This document shows, one piece after another, positions 1 to 5,412 of a DNA stretch of 5,412 nucleotides; positions within the stretch are counted from its first letter, which is position 1, and every line of letters begins with the position of its first letter. The stretch lies in assembly GCA_023438885.1 (NCBI GenBank), contig JAEXPS010000103.1, positions 1 to 5,412 of the forward strand. Direction: 5' to 3'. A program made the position numbers and the translations under genes. This stretch comes from Actinomycetes bacterium (lineage in GTDB: Bacteria; Actinomycetota; Actinomycetes; Actinomycetales; Cellulomonadaceae). The notes beneath the pieces are model-generated. The model ran no database searches. It was given only the letters and a program-made list of their open reading frames with translations, and was not told where the DNA came from.

Positions 1-651
1 GGGCTGGCGCGACTGGCGGCCGAGACGGCCGGTGCCGCGGAGGCGGCGGGGCGGGGGGTCGTCGAGCGCGCCCGCGAGGTGGCCACCCAGGTGGCGGCAG
101 CCGCGCCGGTGACACGGTTGGCCAACCTCGTCGGCGGCGGGGAGGACGCACGCGGGCTCACGCTGGGCACCTATGTGCTGATGCGCCGGTTCGAGGACGT
201 GGTGGCCGCGGCGAACCAGCGGCTGCTCGTCATGTCGGACGGGCGTTACGAGCTGGTGCGCAGCGACGAGAAGGAGGACGTGCGCTCGCGGGCCACCGGG
301 CTCGCGATGCGCGTGGTGGACCACAGCTGCGACGTGCCGCGTGACCCCCGCACCCTCTCGGGCGGCGAGACCTTCTACGTCAGCCTGTGCCTGGCCCTCG
401 GGCTGGCCGACGTGGTGACCGCCGAAGCCGGGGGCATCGACCTGGGCACGCTGTTCGTCGACGAGGGCTTCGGCTCGCTGGACCCGCACGTGCTGGAGCA
501 GGTGCTGGCGGAGCTCGGCAGGCTCCGCGCCGGGGGCCGTGTCGTCGGCGTCGTGTCGCACGTCGAGGCGCTCAAGCAGGCGATCGCCGACCGCATCGAG
601 GTGCGGCCGCGGCCGGACGGCACCAGCACGCTGGCGGTGCGTGCGGGCTGA
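1..651 (+). CDS. sbcC: SbcC-like exonuclease ATPase subunit, C-terminal part (5' end outside window)
   Basis: The reading frame is open from base 1 to a TGA at 649-651, giving 216 residues, and no true start is visible; the GTG at 79 is internal. It is the C-terminal lobe of an SMC/Rad50-type ABC ATPase. Counting from base 1, the end of a coiled coil (Ala/Glu/Arg-rich, residues 1-35) leads into the ABC signature LSGGE (119-123), a Walker B stretch ending FVDEGF (152-157, with catalytic Glu155), a D-loop SLD (159-161) and a switch His in SHVEAL (His187). LSGGE followed by TFYVSLCLALGLAD and DEGFGSLD is characteristic of SbcC. In this family the protein pairs with the SbcD nuclease to process hairpins and double-strand-break ends in the cytoplasm. 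The Walker A half lies upstream, out of view. It converges with the GH2 gene and is functionally unrelated to it. A generic AAA-family SMC protein is the only real alternative. Confidence 0.93.
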   Translation, partial: GLARLAAETAGAAEAAGRGVVERAREVATQVAAAAPVTRLANLVGGGEDARGLTLGTYVLMRRFEDVVAAANQRLLVMSDGRYELVRSDEKEDVRSRATGLAMRVVDHSCDVPRDPRTLSGGETFYVSLCLALGLADVVTAEAGGIDLGTLFVDEGFGSLDPHVLEQVLAELGRLRAGGRVVGVVSHVEALKQAIADRIEVRPRPDGTSTLAVRAG

Positions 652-670
652 GCCCCTAGGCCGTTGGCTC
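645..670. terminator. Possible weak inverted repeats between convergent genes
   Basis: Two short overlapping inverted repeats sit at the sbcC/GH2 junction. GGGC-TGA-GCCC (645-655) has the sbcC stop codon in its loop. GAGCC (650-654) can pair with GGCTC (666-670) across 11 bases. Neither is followed by a T-run on either strand and the stems are only 4-5 bp. A bidirectional terminator would make sense for genes whose stop codons lie 4 bases apart, but short GC palindromes are common by chance at this base composition. Confidence 0.2.
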
Positions 671-2467
671 GCCCGTGACGATCGACCTGATCCGCTCGGC
701 CGGTGCCTTCGGGACGCGGTTCTCGTCGCACAGGCCGTTGATCTCCTGAGCGGTGTCCGTCAGCTGGGTGTAGAAGAAGCCGCACACGATCGGTGAGCGG
801 CGAAGCGCTCCGACGACATCCTCCAGGCGGTGCAGGAAGTCCGCCGTCGAGCCGGCCTGCGAGTACCCCCACCCGTCCTCGGCGCGGCCGGCGGCGTCGA
901 ACGCGATGCCGCCGAACTCCGTCACCATCACGGGTGCGTCGCTCGCGACTGCGTCGCCGAGCAGGAGACGCCGCCCGAACGGGCCCATCCCTCGGACCAG
1001 GTCCCCCACCGAGGTGGCGTCGGCGTAACGACGGTCCATGACCTCACCCGAGGCCTCGTAGTCGTGGATCGTCAGGATGTCCGAGTCGGTGTGCTCCCAC
1101 CCGTCGTTCGAGACGACGGGTCGAGTCGGGTCGAGGGCCCGGGTCAGGTTCGCCAGCCCTGCGGAGTACGCCCGCTGCGCTTCGTCGTGAGCTCCGTGCT
1201 GCACACCCCACGACTCGTTCATCGGGACCCAGGTGACCACGCACGGGTGCGACGCCTGCGCGTCGACGATGTCCATCCACTCCCGGGTCAGGAGACGCAC
1301 CGCCGCGGGCGAGAACTCGTAGGCGTTGGCCGTCTCGGCCCAGACGAGCAGCCCGAGCCGGTCGCACCAGTACAGGAAGCGAGGGTCCTCGACCTTCTGG
1401 TGCACCCGCACGGCGTTGAACCCGAGGCTCTTGATCAGCTCGACCTCCGCCCGCAGCGCGTCCGGGCCGGGGGCGGTGAAGTGCGAGTCCGGCCAGTAAC
1501 CCTGCTCGAGCACCCCGCGCAGGTCGCACGGCCGATCGTTGAGGAGGAAGCGGCCTCGCTCCACGGCCACGCAGCGGTAGCCGAGGTAGGAGCGAACCTC
1601 GTCGACCGGCTCCGTCGTGCCGGGCCGTCGGAGCGACACCTCGGCGTCCCAGAGCCGCGGGGTGTCGGCAGACCAGGTGAGCTCGTCGTACGCCTGACCG
1701 TTGCGCTGGTACGCGACGTCCAGGTGGACGGCCGCGGAGCCCGCCGACGTCCGCACCGTGCCCCGGGCGAGCTCGACACCCTCGAAGGACAGGGCGACCT
1801 CGACGTCGAGTGGTTCGGCCGGCCGCCGGTCGAGGGTGACGTCGAGGGCGACCAGCGCTCGCGTCGGATCGGTCGTCCACCGCAGGGCGACGATGGAGCT
1901 GTCCGGGACGTACTCCAGCCAGACGGTCCGCCAGATGCCGGTGGTCCGGTGGTACCAGATGGCGTGCGGCGTGGGATGCCAGTCCTGCTTGCCCCGCGGG
2001 AGCGTGACGTCCAGCGGGTCGTCGTGAGCGCGGACGGTGACCCAGTGGACGTCGCGACCCTCGGCGAGGGCCGCCGTGATGTCCACGGCGAACGCCGTCT
2101 GGCCTCCGGTGTGAGTGGCGACGTGGGTTCCGTCCACCCAGATGTCGCACGAGTGGTCGACGGCGCCCAGGTGCAGGATCGCCCGTCCGCCCTGCACACC
2201 CCGGCCCGCGGTGTCGAGGTCCGCCTCGCTCAGGGCGATCCGGTACCAGACGACGGGATGGAAGTCCGGGTCGCCGACGCCGGACATGCGGGACTCCGGC
2301 GCGTACGGGAGGCGGATCGTCAGCGGGAACGCTGCCGATGCCGCGAACCACTGCTCGGCGAGGCCGCGATCGTCGTCGTCGAAGGCGAACCCGACCTCCC
2401 GGTCGAGGAGCACCGCCTGCGGTCGGACGAGCTGCGGGCGCGGGTACGAGCCCGGAACGAGGTTCAC
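656..2467 (-). CDS. Glycoside hydrolase family 2 enzyme (beta-galactosidase/glucuronidase/mannosidase superfamily)
   Basis: A 603-residue GH2 beta-glycosidase, expected to release a beta-linked sugar from a glycoside or oligosaccharide by the retaining mechanism. There is no signal peptide, so it should act in the cytoplasm on imported substrate. Visible parts: the N-terminal jelly-roll sugar-binding domain (about 15-190; CDIWVDGTHVATHTGG at 107-122 and GIWRTVWLE at 177-185), the immunoglobulin-like domain (about 190-300), and the TIM barrel (about 300-600). The barrel carries the acid/base in VPMNESWG (Glu418) and the nucleophile in VMVTEFGG (Glu517). The length matches compact GH2 enzymes and lacks the extra C-terminal domains of LacZ. 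The chosen GTG start (2467-2465) overlaps the upstream lacI TGA as GTGA and has GGGAG six bases before it; the frame is open further upstream but has no GH2 similarity there. Co-transcription with lacI is likely. The Asn-x-Lys motif of beta-glucuronidases is not seen near the C-terminus. Substrate unknown. Confidence 0.93.
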   Translation of the reverse strand: MNLVPGSYPRPQLVRPQAVLLDREVGFAFDDDDRGLAEQWFAASAAFPLTIRLPYAPESRMSGVGDPDFHPVVWYRIALSEADLDTAGRGVQGGRAILHLGAVDHSCDIWVDGTHVATHTGGQTAFAVDITAALAEGRDVHWVTVRAHDDPLDVTLPRGKQDWHPTPHAIWYHRTTGIWRTVWLEYVPDSSIVALRWTTDPTRALVALDVTLDRRPAEPLDVEVALSFEGVELARGTVRTSAGSAAVHLDVAYQRNGQAYDELTWSADTPRLWDAEVSLRRPGTTEPVDEVRSYLGYRCVAVERGRFLLNDRPCDLRGVLEQGYWPDSHFTAPGPDALRAEVELIKSLGFNAVRVHQKVEDPRFLYWCDRLGLLVWAETANAYEFSPAAVRLLTREWMDIVDAQASHPCVVTWVPMNESWGVQHGAHDEAQRAYSAGLANLTRALDPTRPVVSNDGWEHTDSDILTIHDYEASGEVMDRRYADATSVGDLVRGMGPFGRRLLLGDAVASDAPVMVTEFGGIAFDAAGRAEDGWGYSQAGSTADFLHRLEDVVGALRRSPIVCGFFYTQLTDTAQEINGLCDENRVPKAPAERIRSIVTGEPTA

Positions 2468-3540
2468 TCGCTGCTCCCGGAGGTCGTGGAGGGGATGCCC
2501 GGCCGCGCCGTCGACTCGCGGATCACGAGGCGGCTGGGCACGGTGATACGTCCGGCGGTCGTCGCAAGCCCGTCGAGCGCGGCGAAGATCTGCCTCACGG
2601 CGAGCCGGCCCATCTCCTCGTGGTCGACCGCCATGGTGGTCAACGGGACGGAGAGACCCGACGAGATGGCGCGGTTGTCGAAGCCCGCGACGGCGATGTC
2701 GTCCGGCACGCCCAGCCCGGCGAGCCGGATCGCCTCGATCGCGCCGACCGCGATGTAGTCGTTGGCGCAGACGACGCTGTCGATCTCGGCTCCGGAACCC
2801 AGGAGCTCGGCCATGCCTTGGTAGCCGGACCTGGCGTCCCACTCGATGTAGCGGATCGATGCGGCGTCCGGCACCAGCCCGGCGGCGGCGTGGGCCTTGA
2901 GGTACCCCTCGAGCCGGTGGGCGCTGGCCTCGAAGGCTCCGGGTCCGACTCGGGGACCGCTGAGGAAGGCGATGTGACGCCGGCCCGTGGACAGCAGGTG
3001 CGCCGTGAGCACCTCCCCCGCGCCTTCGTCGTCGGGGACGATGCTCGGAGCGTCGAGGTCGGCGGGGTAGCAGTACACGTAGACGACGGGCGTGTCCCGG
3101 GTGTCCGCGGCGGCGGGGCCACGCGGGTGCACCACGGCGTCCATGATGACGAGCCCGTCGACCTGCTTGTCGATGAACGCCTCGATGTCGCGGCGCTCAC
3201 GCTCGCGCTCACCGAGCGAGTTGGACAGGAAGATCGTGTAGCCGCGCTCCTGGGCGTGGTGCTCCAGCCCGCGGACGATCAGCGTCGAGAACACTCCCTC
3301 GATGTCGTCGGTCACGGCACCGATCGTGCGCGACGAACCCATCCGAAGACTGCGCGCCAATGCGTTCGGCCGGTAGCCGATCAGGTCCGCGGCCTCACGC
3401 ACGCGCCGGCGGGTGTCCTCGGGGATCTCGTGCGCGTTGTTGAGGGCCTTGGAGACGGTGGACGGGGCGACGTGCGCGACCTTGGCGACGTCCTTGATCG
3501 TCGCGCGCCGCCGTGGTGCGGCGCCGGACTCCAGTGGCAT
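2464..3540 (-). CDS. LacI-family transcriptional repressor of the sugar locus
   Basis: A 358-residue LacI/GalR-family regulator of full family length. The N-terminal helix-turn-helix covers residues 13-34 (TIKDVAKVAHVAPSTVSKAL). The two specificity positions before the TVS of the recognition helix are Pro26-Ser27. The hinge helix PNALARSLR (58-66) carries Leu65, which in this family wedges into a central CpG of the operator. The rest is a periplasmic-binding-protein-like sugar-sensing domain (about 72-345), recognisable from GYTIFLSNS, DGLVIM, GRRHIAFLSG, VVCANDYIAVGAI and DIAVAGFDN. The tail (346-358) is a Ser/Thr-rich extension. The ATG at 3540 gives the usual short lead before the helix-turn-helix; only a weak GAG precedes it at a seven-base gap. 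It is the first gene of a unit with the GH2 enzyme and diverges from the binding-protein gene, so it probably controls both and itself, releasing DNA on binding a sugar. The effector cannot be predicted. Confidence 0.95.
   Translation of the reverse strand: MPLESGAAPRRRATIKDVAKVAHVAPSTVSKALNNAHEIPEDTRRRVREAADLIGYRPNALARSLRMGSSRTIGAVTDDIEGVFSTLIVRGLEHHAQERGYTIFLSNSLGERERERRDIEAFIDKQVDGLVIMDAVVHPRGPAAADTRDTPVVYVYCYPADLDAPSIVPDDEGAGEVLTAHLLSTGRRHIAFLSGPRVGPGAFEASAHRLEGYLKAHAAAGLVPDAASIRYIEWDARSGYQGMAELLGSGAEIDSVVCANDYIAVGAIEAIRLAGLGVPDDIAVAGFDNRAISSGLSVPLTTMAVDHEEMGRLAVRQIFAALDGLATTAGRITVPSRLVIRESTARPGIPSTTSGSSE
2474..2478 (-). promoter_or_regulatory. Ribosome binding site deciding the GH2 start
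   Basis: On the minus strand GGGAG is followed by six bases (CAGCGA) and then GTGA, where the GTG is the GH2 start and the TGA ends lacI. The spacing is right for initiation. The site lies inside the last codons of lacI, which favours this start over any further upstream and suggests translational coupling. Confidence 0.65.
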
Positions 3541-3557
3541 GGCGAGACTCTAGCAGG

Positions 3558-3572
3558 ACGAATCGTTTTCGT
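3558..3572. promoter_or_regulatory. Candidate LacI-type operator, box A
   Basis: ACGAATCGTTTTCGT is an imperfect palindrome with perfect 5-bp ends (ACGAA/TTCGT) and a CpG near its middle. It lies 18 bases upstream of the lacI start, where bound repressor would block lacI-GH2 expression. It closely resembles box B at 3624-3639. A wider partial repeat, GAATC (3560-3564) with GATTC (3577-3581), overlaps it, so the true edges are uncertain. This is inferred from position and similarity only. Confidence 0.4.
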
Positions 3573-3588
3573 ATCGGATTCCAGCGGC

Positions 3589-3617
3589 TTGACCGCCGCG
3601 CAGGCGAGCCCTACGGT
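3589..3617 (+). promoter_or_regulatory. Probable housekeeping promoter for the binding-protein gene
   Basis: TTGACC (3589-3594) matches the -35 consensus at five of six bases and is followed, after exactly 17 bases, by TACGGT (3612-3617). The latter fits the TAnnnT form of -10 elements common in actinobacteria. Transcription would begin near 3624, leaving a leader of about 40 bases before the GTG start. No equally good promoter for the minus-strand lacI was seen. Confidence 0.55.
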
Positions 3618-3623
3618 TCAGCA

Positions 3624-3639
3624 ACGAAGTCGATTTCCT
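3624..3639. promoter_or_regulatory. Candidate LacI-type operator, box B
   Basis: ACGAAGTCGATTTCCT is an imperfect palindrome centred on a CpG (3631-3632), with six of eight half-site positions symmetric; its core GAAGTC/GATTTC has one mismatch. LacI-family operators characteristically carry a central CpG for the hinge-helix leucine. The box starts at the expected transcription start of the plus-strand promoter, a classic place for repression, and resembles box A about 66 bp away. Confidence 0.45.
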
Positions 3640-3652
3640 AACCACGAGTTGC

Positions 3653-3659
3653 AAGGGAG
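3653..3659 (+). promoter_or_regulatory. Strong ribosome binding site for the binding-protein gene
   Basis: AAGGGAG lies five bases (CAACA) before the GTG at 3665. It fixes that GTG as the start, and that start places a complete signal peptide at the N-terminus. Confidence 0.8.
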
Positions 3660-3664
3660 CAACA

Positions 3665-5377
3665 GTGAACGCTCGGCGTCGCACTCTGGTGGTAGGTATC
3701 GCGGTCGTCGCCACCCTGCTGGCCGCCTGCACGGGCGGCGAGTCGGCCGACGGCCCCACCTCCGCCCCGACCTCCGCCACGGGAACAGGCGACGCGTCCG
3801 CGCCGCACCTGCAGATCCCGGTGCTGACCTCATCCGCCTTCGTCCGCAACTTCAACCCCTACACCCCCGGCACGTCCATGCCTCACCGGGGAACCATCTA
3901 CGAGCCCCTCTTCGTCGTGAACAAGTCCACGGGCGGCGAGGAGATCCCGTGGCTGGCGACGGACTACACCTGGAACGACGACGTCACCGAGGTGACGTTC
4001 ACCCTGCGTGACGGGGTCCAGTGGTCGGACGGCGAGCCGTTCACGGCTGACGACGTCGTGTACAGCTACGAGCTCGGCAAGGACGAGGGCGCCTTCGACC
4101 TCGGCGGGTTCTGGTCGGCCATGGGCGGCACCGCCGTCGAGAAGGTCGGGGACGACCAGGTGAAGTTCACCTTCTCCGGGCCCGACCTCAGCCAGTTCCC
4201 GCAGTTCGTCAACAGCAGCTACATCGTCCCGAAGCACATCTGGGAGGCCCAGGCCGACCCGATCAACTGGACGAACCCCGACCCGGTGGGCACCGGACCG
4301 TTCACGGTGGTCGACACCTACTCGACCCAGAGCTTCTCGCTGCTGCCGAACGAGCACTACTGGCAGGACGTCGCCGTCACGGGCCTGGACTTCGTCCAGT
4401 ACGCCAGCCAGGAGGCGATCATCCAGGCGATCAAGGACGGCAAGGCCGACTGGGGCGGCGTGGTGATCCCCGACATCGAGACCACCTTCGTCTCGGCCGA
4501 CCCGGAGCACCTCGCGTTCAACTACGCGGCCAACACCTCGTCCCTGATGCTCTGCGTCAACAACACGGTCGCGCCGCTCGACGACCCGGAGTTCCGCAAG
4601 GCTCTCTCCCAGTCGATCAACCGTGAGGCGATCTCGACGAACGCGGTCTACGGCTACGGCATCCCCTCGTCCGCGGTCGGCTTCGGATCCCAGTTCCCGG
4701 AGATCGACATCACGACGGACGACCCGAGCCTCAACGACGTCGTCACGTACGACGTGGAGGCCGCCAAGGCACGCCTGGCGGCGGCCGGCTACGAGACGGT
4801 CGACGGCAAGCTGCGCGACAAGTCGGGAGAGCCCATCTCGATCCTCATCCCCGTGACGTCGTCGTGGTCCGACTGGGTCAGCGTCGCGCAGATCATCGCC
4901 GACGGGTTCAAGGCACTCGGCATCGACGCGGCCGTGGACCCCAAGCCGGACTTCGCCGCCTGGTACGACCCGCTGAGCAAGGGTGACTTCCAGGTCTCCG
5001 AGTGCGGCGGCGGTCTGTTCGGTTCGCCGGACGAGTACTACTTCTCGATGTTCGCCAGCGCGCACGTCAAGCCGATCGGCGAAGCGGCCGGCGCCAACGC
5101 CTTCGGCCGGTGGAGCAGCCCGGAGATGGACCTCGTCCTCGACTCGCTGAAGTCCGAGACCGACGAGGCCGCCCGCGGCGAGCTCTACACGCAGATGCAG
5201 GAGATCTTCGTCGAGAACCTGCCGAACATCCCGCTGTACGCGGCGCCGTACTGGCAGGCGTTCAGCACCCTGCACTACGAGGGCTGGCCGACGGAGGACG
5301 ACAACTACTCCACCGGCCTGGCCAAGGGTGACTACAACGACCTGCTCATCCTGACGTCACTGACCCCCGTCCAGTGA
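3665..5377 (+). CDS. ABC transporter substrate-binding lipoprotein, family 5 (peptide/nickel/oligosaccharide class)
   Basis: A 570-residue extracytoplasmic solute-binding lipoprotein. A lipoprotein signal peptide (positive NARRR, then a hydrophobic core at 8-19) ends in the lipobox Leu19-Ala-Ala-Cys22, so Cys22 should be lipidated and anchor the mature protein outside the membrane. A Ser/Thr/Gly-rich linker (23-47) precedes the SBP_bac_5 fold. Family marks: TIYEPLF (77-83), the signature FTLRDGVQWSDGEPFTADDV (112-131), VGTGPF (208-213), NEHYW (229-233), FRKALSQSINREAI (310-323), and a C-terminal helix-rich segment (490-520). The length is normal. Family 5 proteins deliver ligand to two permeases and two ATPases, usually encoded directly downstream; here that region is cut off. 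The annotation 'peptide-binding' is the default, but several family 5 proteins bind oligosaccharides, and the divergent LacI regulator and GH2 gene favour a sugar ligand. The promoter, two candidate operators and a strong ribosome site lie upstream. Confidence 0.93.
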   Translation: MNARRRTLVVGIAVVATLLAACTGGESADGPTSAPTSATGTGDASAPHLQIPVLTSSAFVRNFNPYTPGTSMPHRGTIYEPLFVVNKSTGGEEIPWLATDYTWNDDVTEVTFTLRDGVQWSDGEPFTADDVVYSYELGKDEGAFDLGGFWSAMGGTAVEKVGDDQVKFTFSGPDLSQFPQFVNSSYIVPKHIWEAQADPINWTNPDPVGTGPFTVVDTYSTQSFSLLPNEHYWQDVAVTGLDFVQYASQEAIIQAIKDGKADWGGVVIPDIETTFVSADPEHLAFNYAANTSSLMLCVNNTVAPLDDPEFRKALSQSINREAISTNAVYGYGIPSSAVGFGSQFPEIDITTDDPSLNDVVTYDVEAAKARLAAAGYETVDGKLRDKSGEPISILIPVTSSWSDWVSVAQIIADGFKALGIDAAVDPKPDFAAWYDPLSKGDFQVSECGGGLFGSPDEYYFSMFASAHVKPIGEAAGANAFGRWSSPEMDLVLDSLKSETDEAARGELYTQMQEIFVENLPNIPLYAAPYWQAFSTLHYEGWPTEDDNYSTGLAKGDYNDLLILTSLTPVQ

Positions 5378-5388
5378 CGCCCGGTCGT

Positions 5389-5412
5389 GGGGGGGGGGGG
5401 GCCCCCCCCCCC
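5389..5412. repeat. G13-C11 homopolymer block at the window end, probable sequence artefact
   Basis: Thirteen G are followed directly by eleven C, reaching the last base; G11C11 is a perfect 22-base palindrome. It begins 11 bases after the binding-protein stop codon. A long G-run joined to its own complement at a sequence end is typical of poly-G read artefacts or misassembly at a contig edge. It should not be read as a terminator or G-quadruplex without raw-read support. Confidence 0.75.

Noticed and set aside
830..2758. A 642-codon open frame on the plus strand opposite the GH2 gene
   Set aside because: It is Arg/Val/Gly/Asp-rich with no recognisable domain and lies antisense to a clear GH2 gene; long antisense frames are expected at this GC content.
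2468..2842. A 125-residue N-terminal extension of the GH2 frame
   Set aside because: The extension is Arg/Gly-rich, lacks GH2 similarity and overlaps conserved lacI coding sequence; the GTG at 2467 has a good ribosome site and a standard coupled overlap.
3584..3596. Short hairpin GCGG-CTTGA-CCGC in the intergenic region
   Set aside because: It has only a 4-bp stem and overlaps the -35 element; it is too weak to call an attenuator or an operator.
2338..4011. A 557-codon plus-strand frame crossing lacI and the intergenic region into the binding-protein gene
   Set aside because: It has no family motifs, runs through the promoter and ribosome site, and overlaps two well-supported genes in other frames.
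3830..5275. A 481-codon minus-strand frame opposite the binding-protein gene
   Set aside because: Its Arg/Val/Asp/Leu-rich composition is what the complement of GC-rich codons gives; the plus-strand lipoprotein explains the region fully.

Overview
This is a very GC-rich window (roughly 70% GC by eye). It uses GTG starts, GC-rich third codon positions and Gram-positive-style lipoprotein export. That suggests a high-GC actinobacterium, perhaps a plant-biomass-associated group such as Cellulomonas-, Isoptericola- or Microbacterium-like bacteria; the taxon is inference. The window runs off its left edge inside a gene. It ends on the right in a G-run/C-run block that looks like a contig end rather than genomic sequence.

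Layout, left to right. (1) The last 216 codons of an SbcC-type DNA-repair ATPase, plus strand, cut by the window edge. (2) A convergent, minus-strand two-gene unit: a LacI-family repressor (2464-3540) followed by a cytoplasmic glycoside hydrolase family 2 enzyme (656-2467). The enzyme starts inside the repressor stop codon (GTGA overlap). The sbcC and GH2 stop codons are separated by only 4 bases. (3) A 124-bp divergent control region (3541-3664) with a plausible plus-strand promoter and two similar 15-16 base boxes that may be the repressor's operators. (4) A plus-strand lipoprotein, the family 5 (peptide/nickel/oligosaccharide class) substrate-binding protein of an ABC importer (3665-5377). 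Its permease and ATPase genes would be expected just beyond the window.

How the parts fit together: the divergent lacI-GH2 and binding-protein genes look like one small sugar-utilisation locus. The binding protein would capture a glycoside or short oligosaccharide outside the membrane, an unseen ABC permease would import it, the GH2 enzyme would cleave a beta-linked sugar in the cytoplasm, and the LacI protein would respond to a sugar ligand and control both arms from the shared intergenic region. The substrate cannot be read from the sequence. The GH2 enzyme lacks the Asn-x-Lys signature of true beta-glucuronidases, so that obvious guess is not supported. I see no CRISPR, RNA gene, mobile element or clearly unprecedented system here. 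The most checkable new points are the candidate operator pair, the GTGA coupling and the use of a peptide-class binding protein in a sugar locus.
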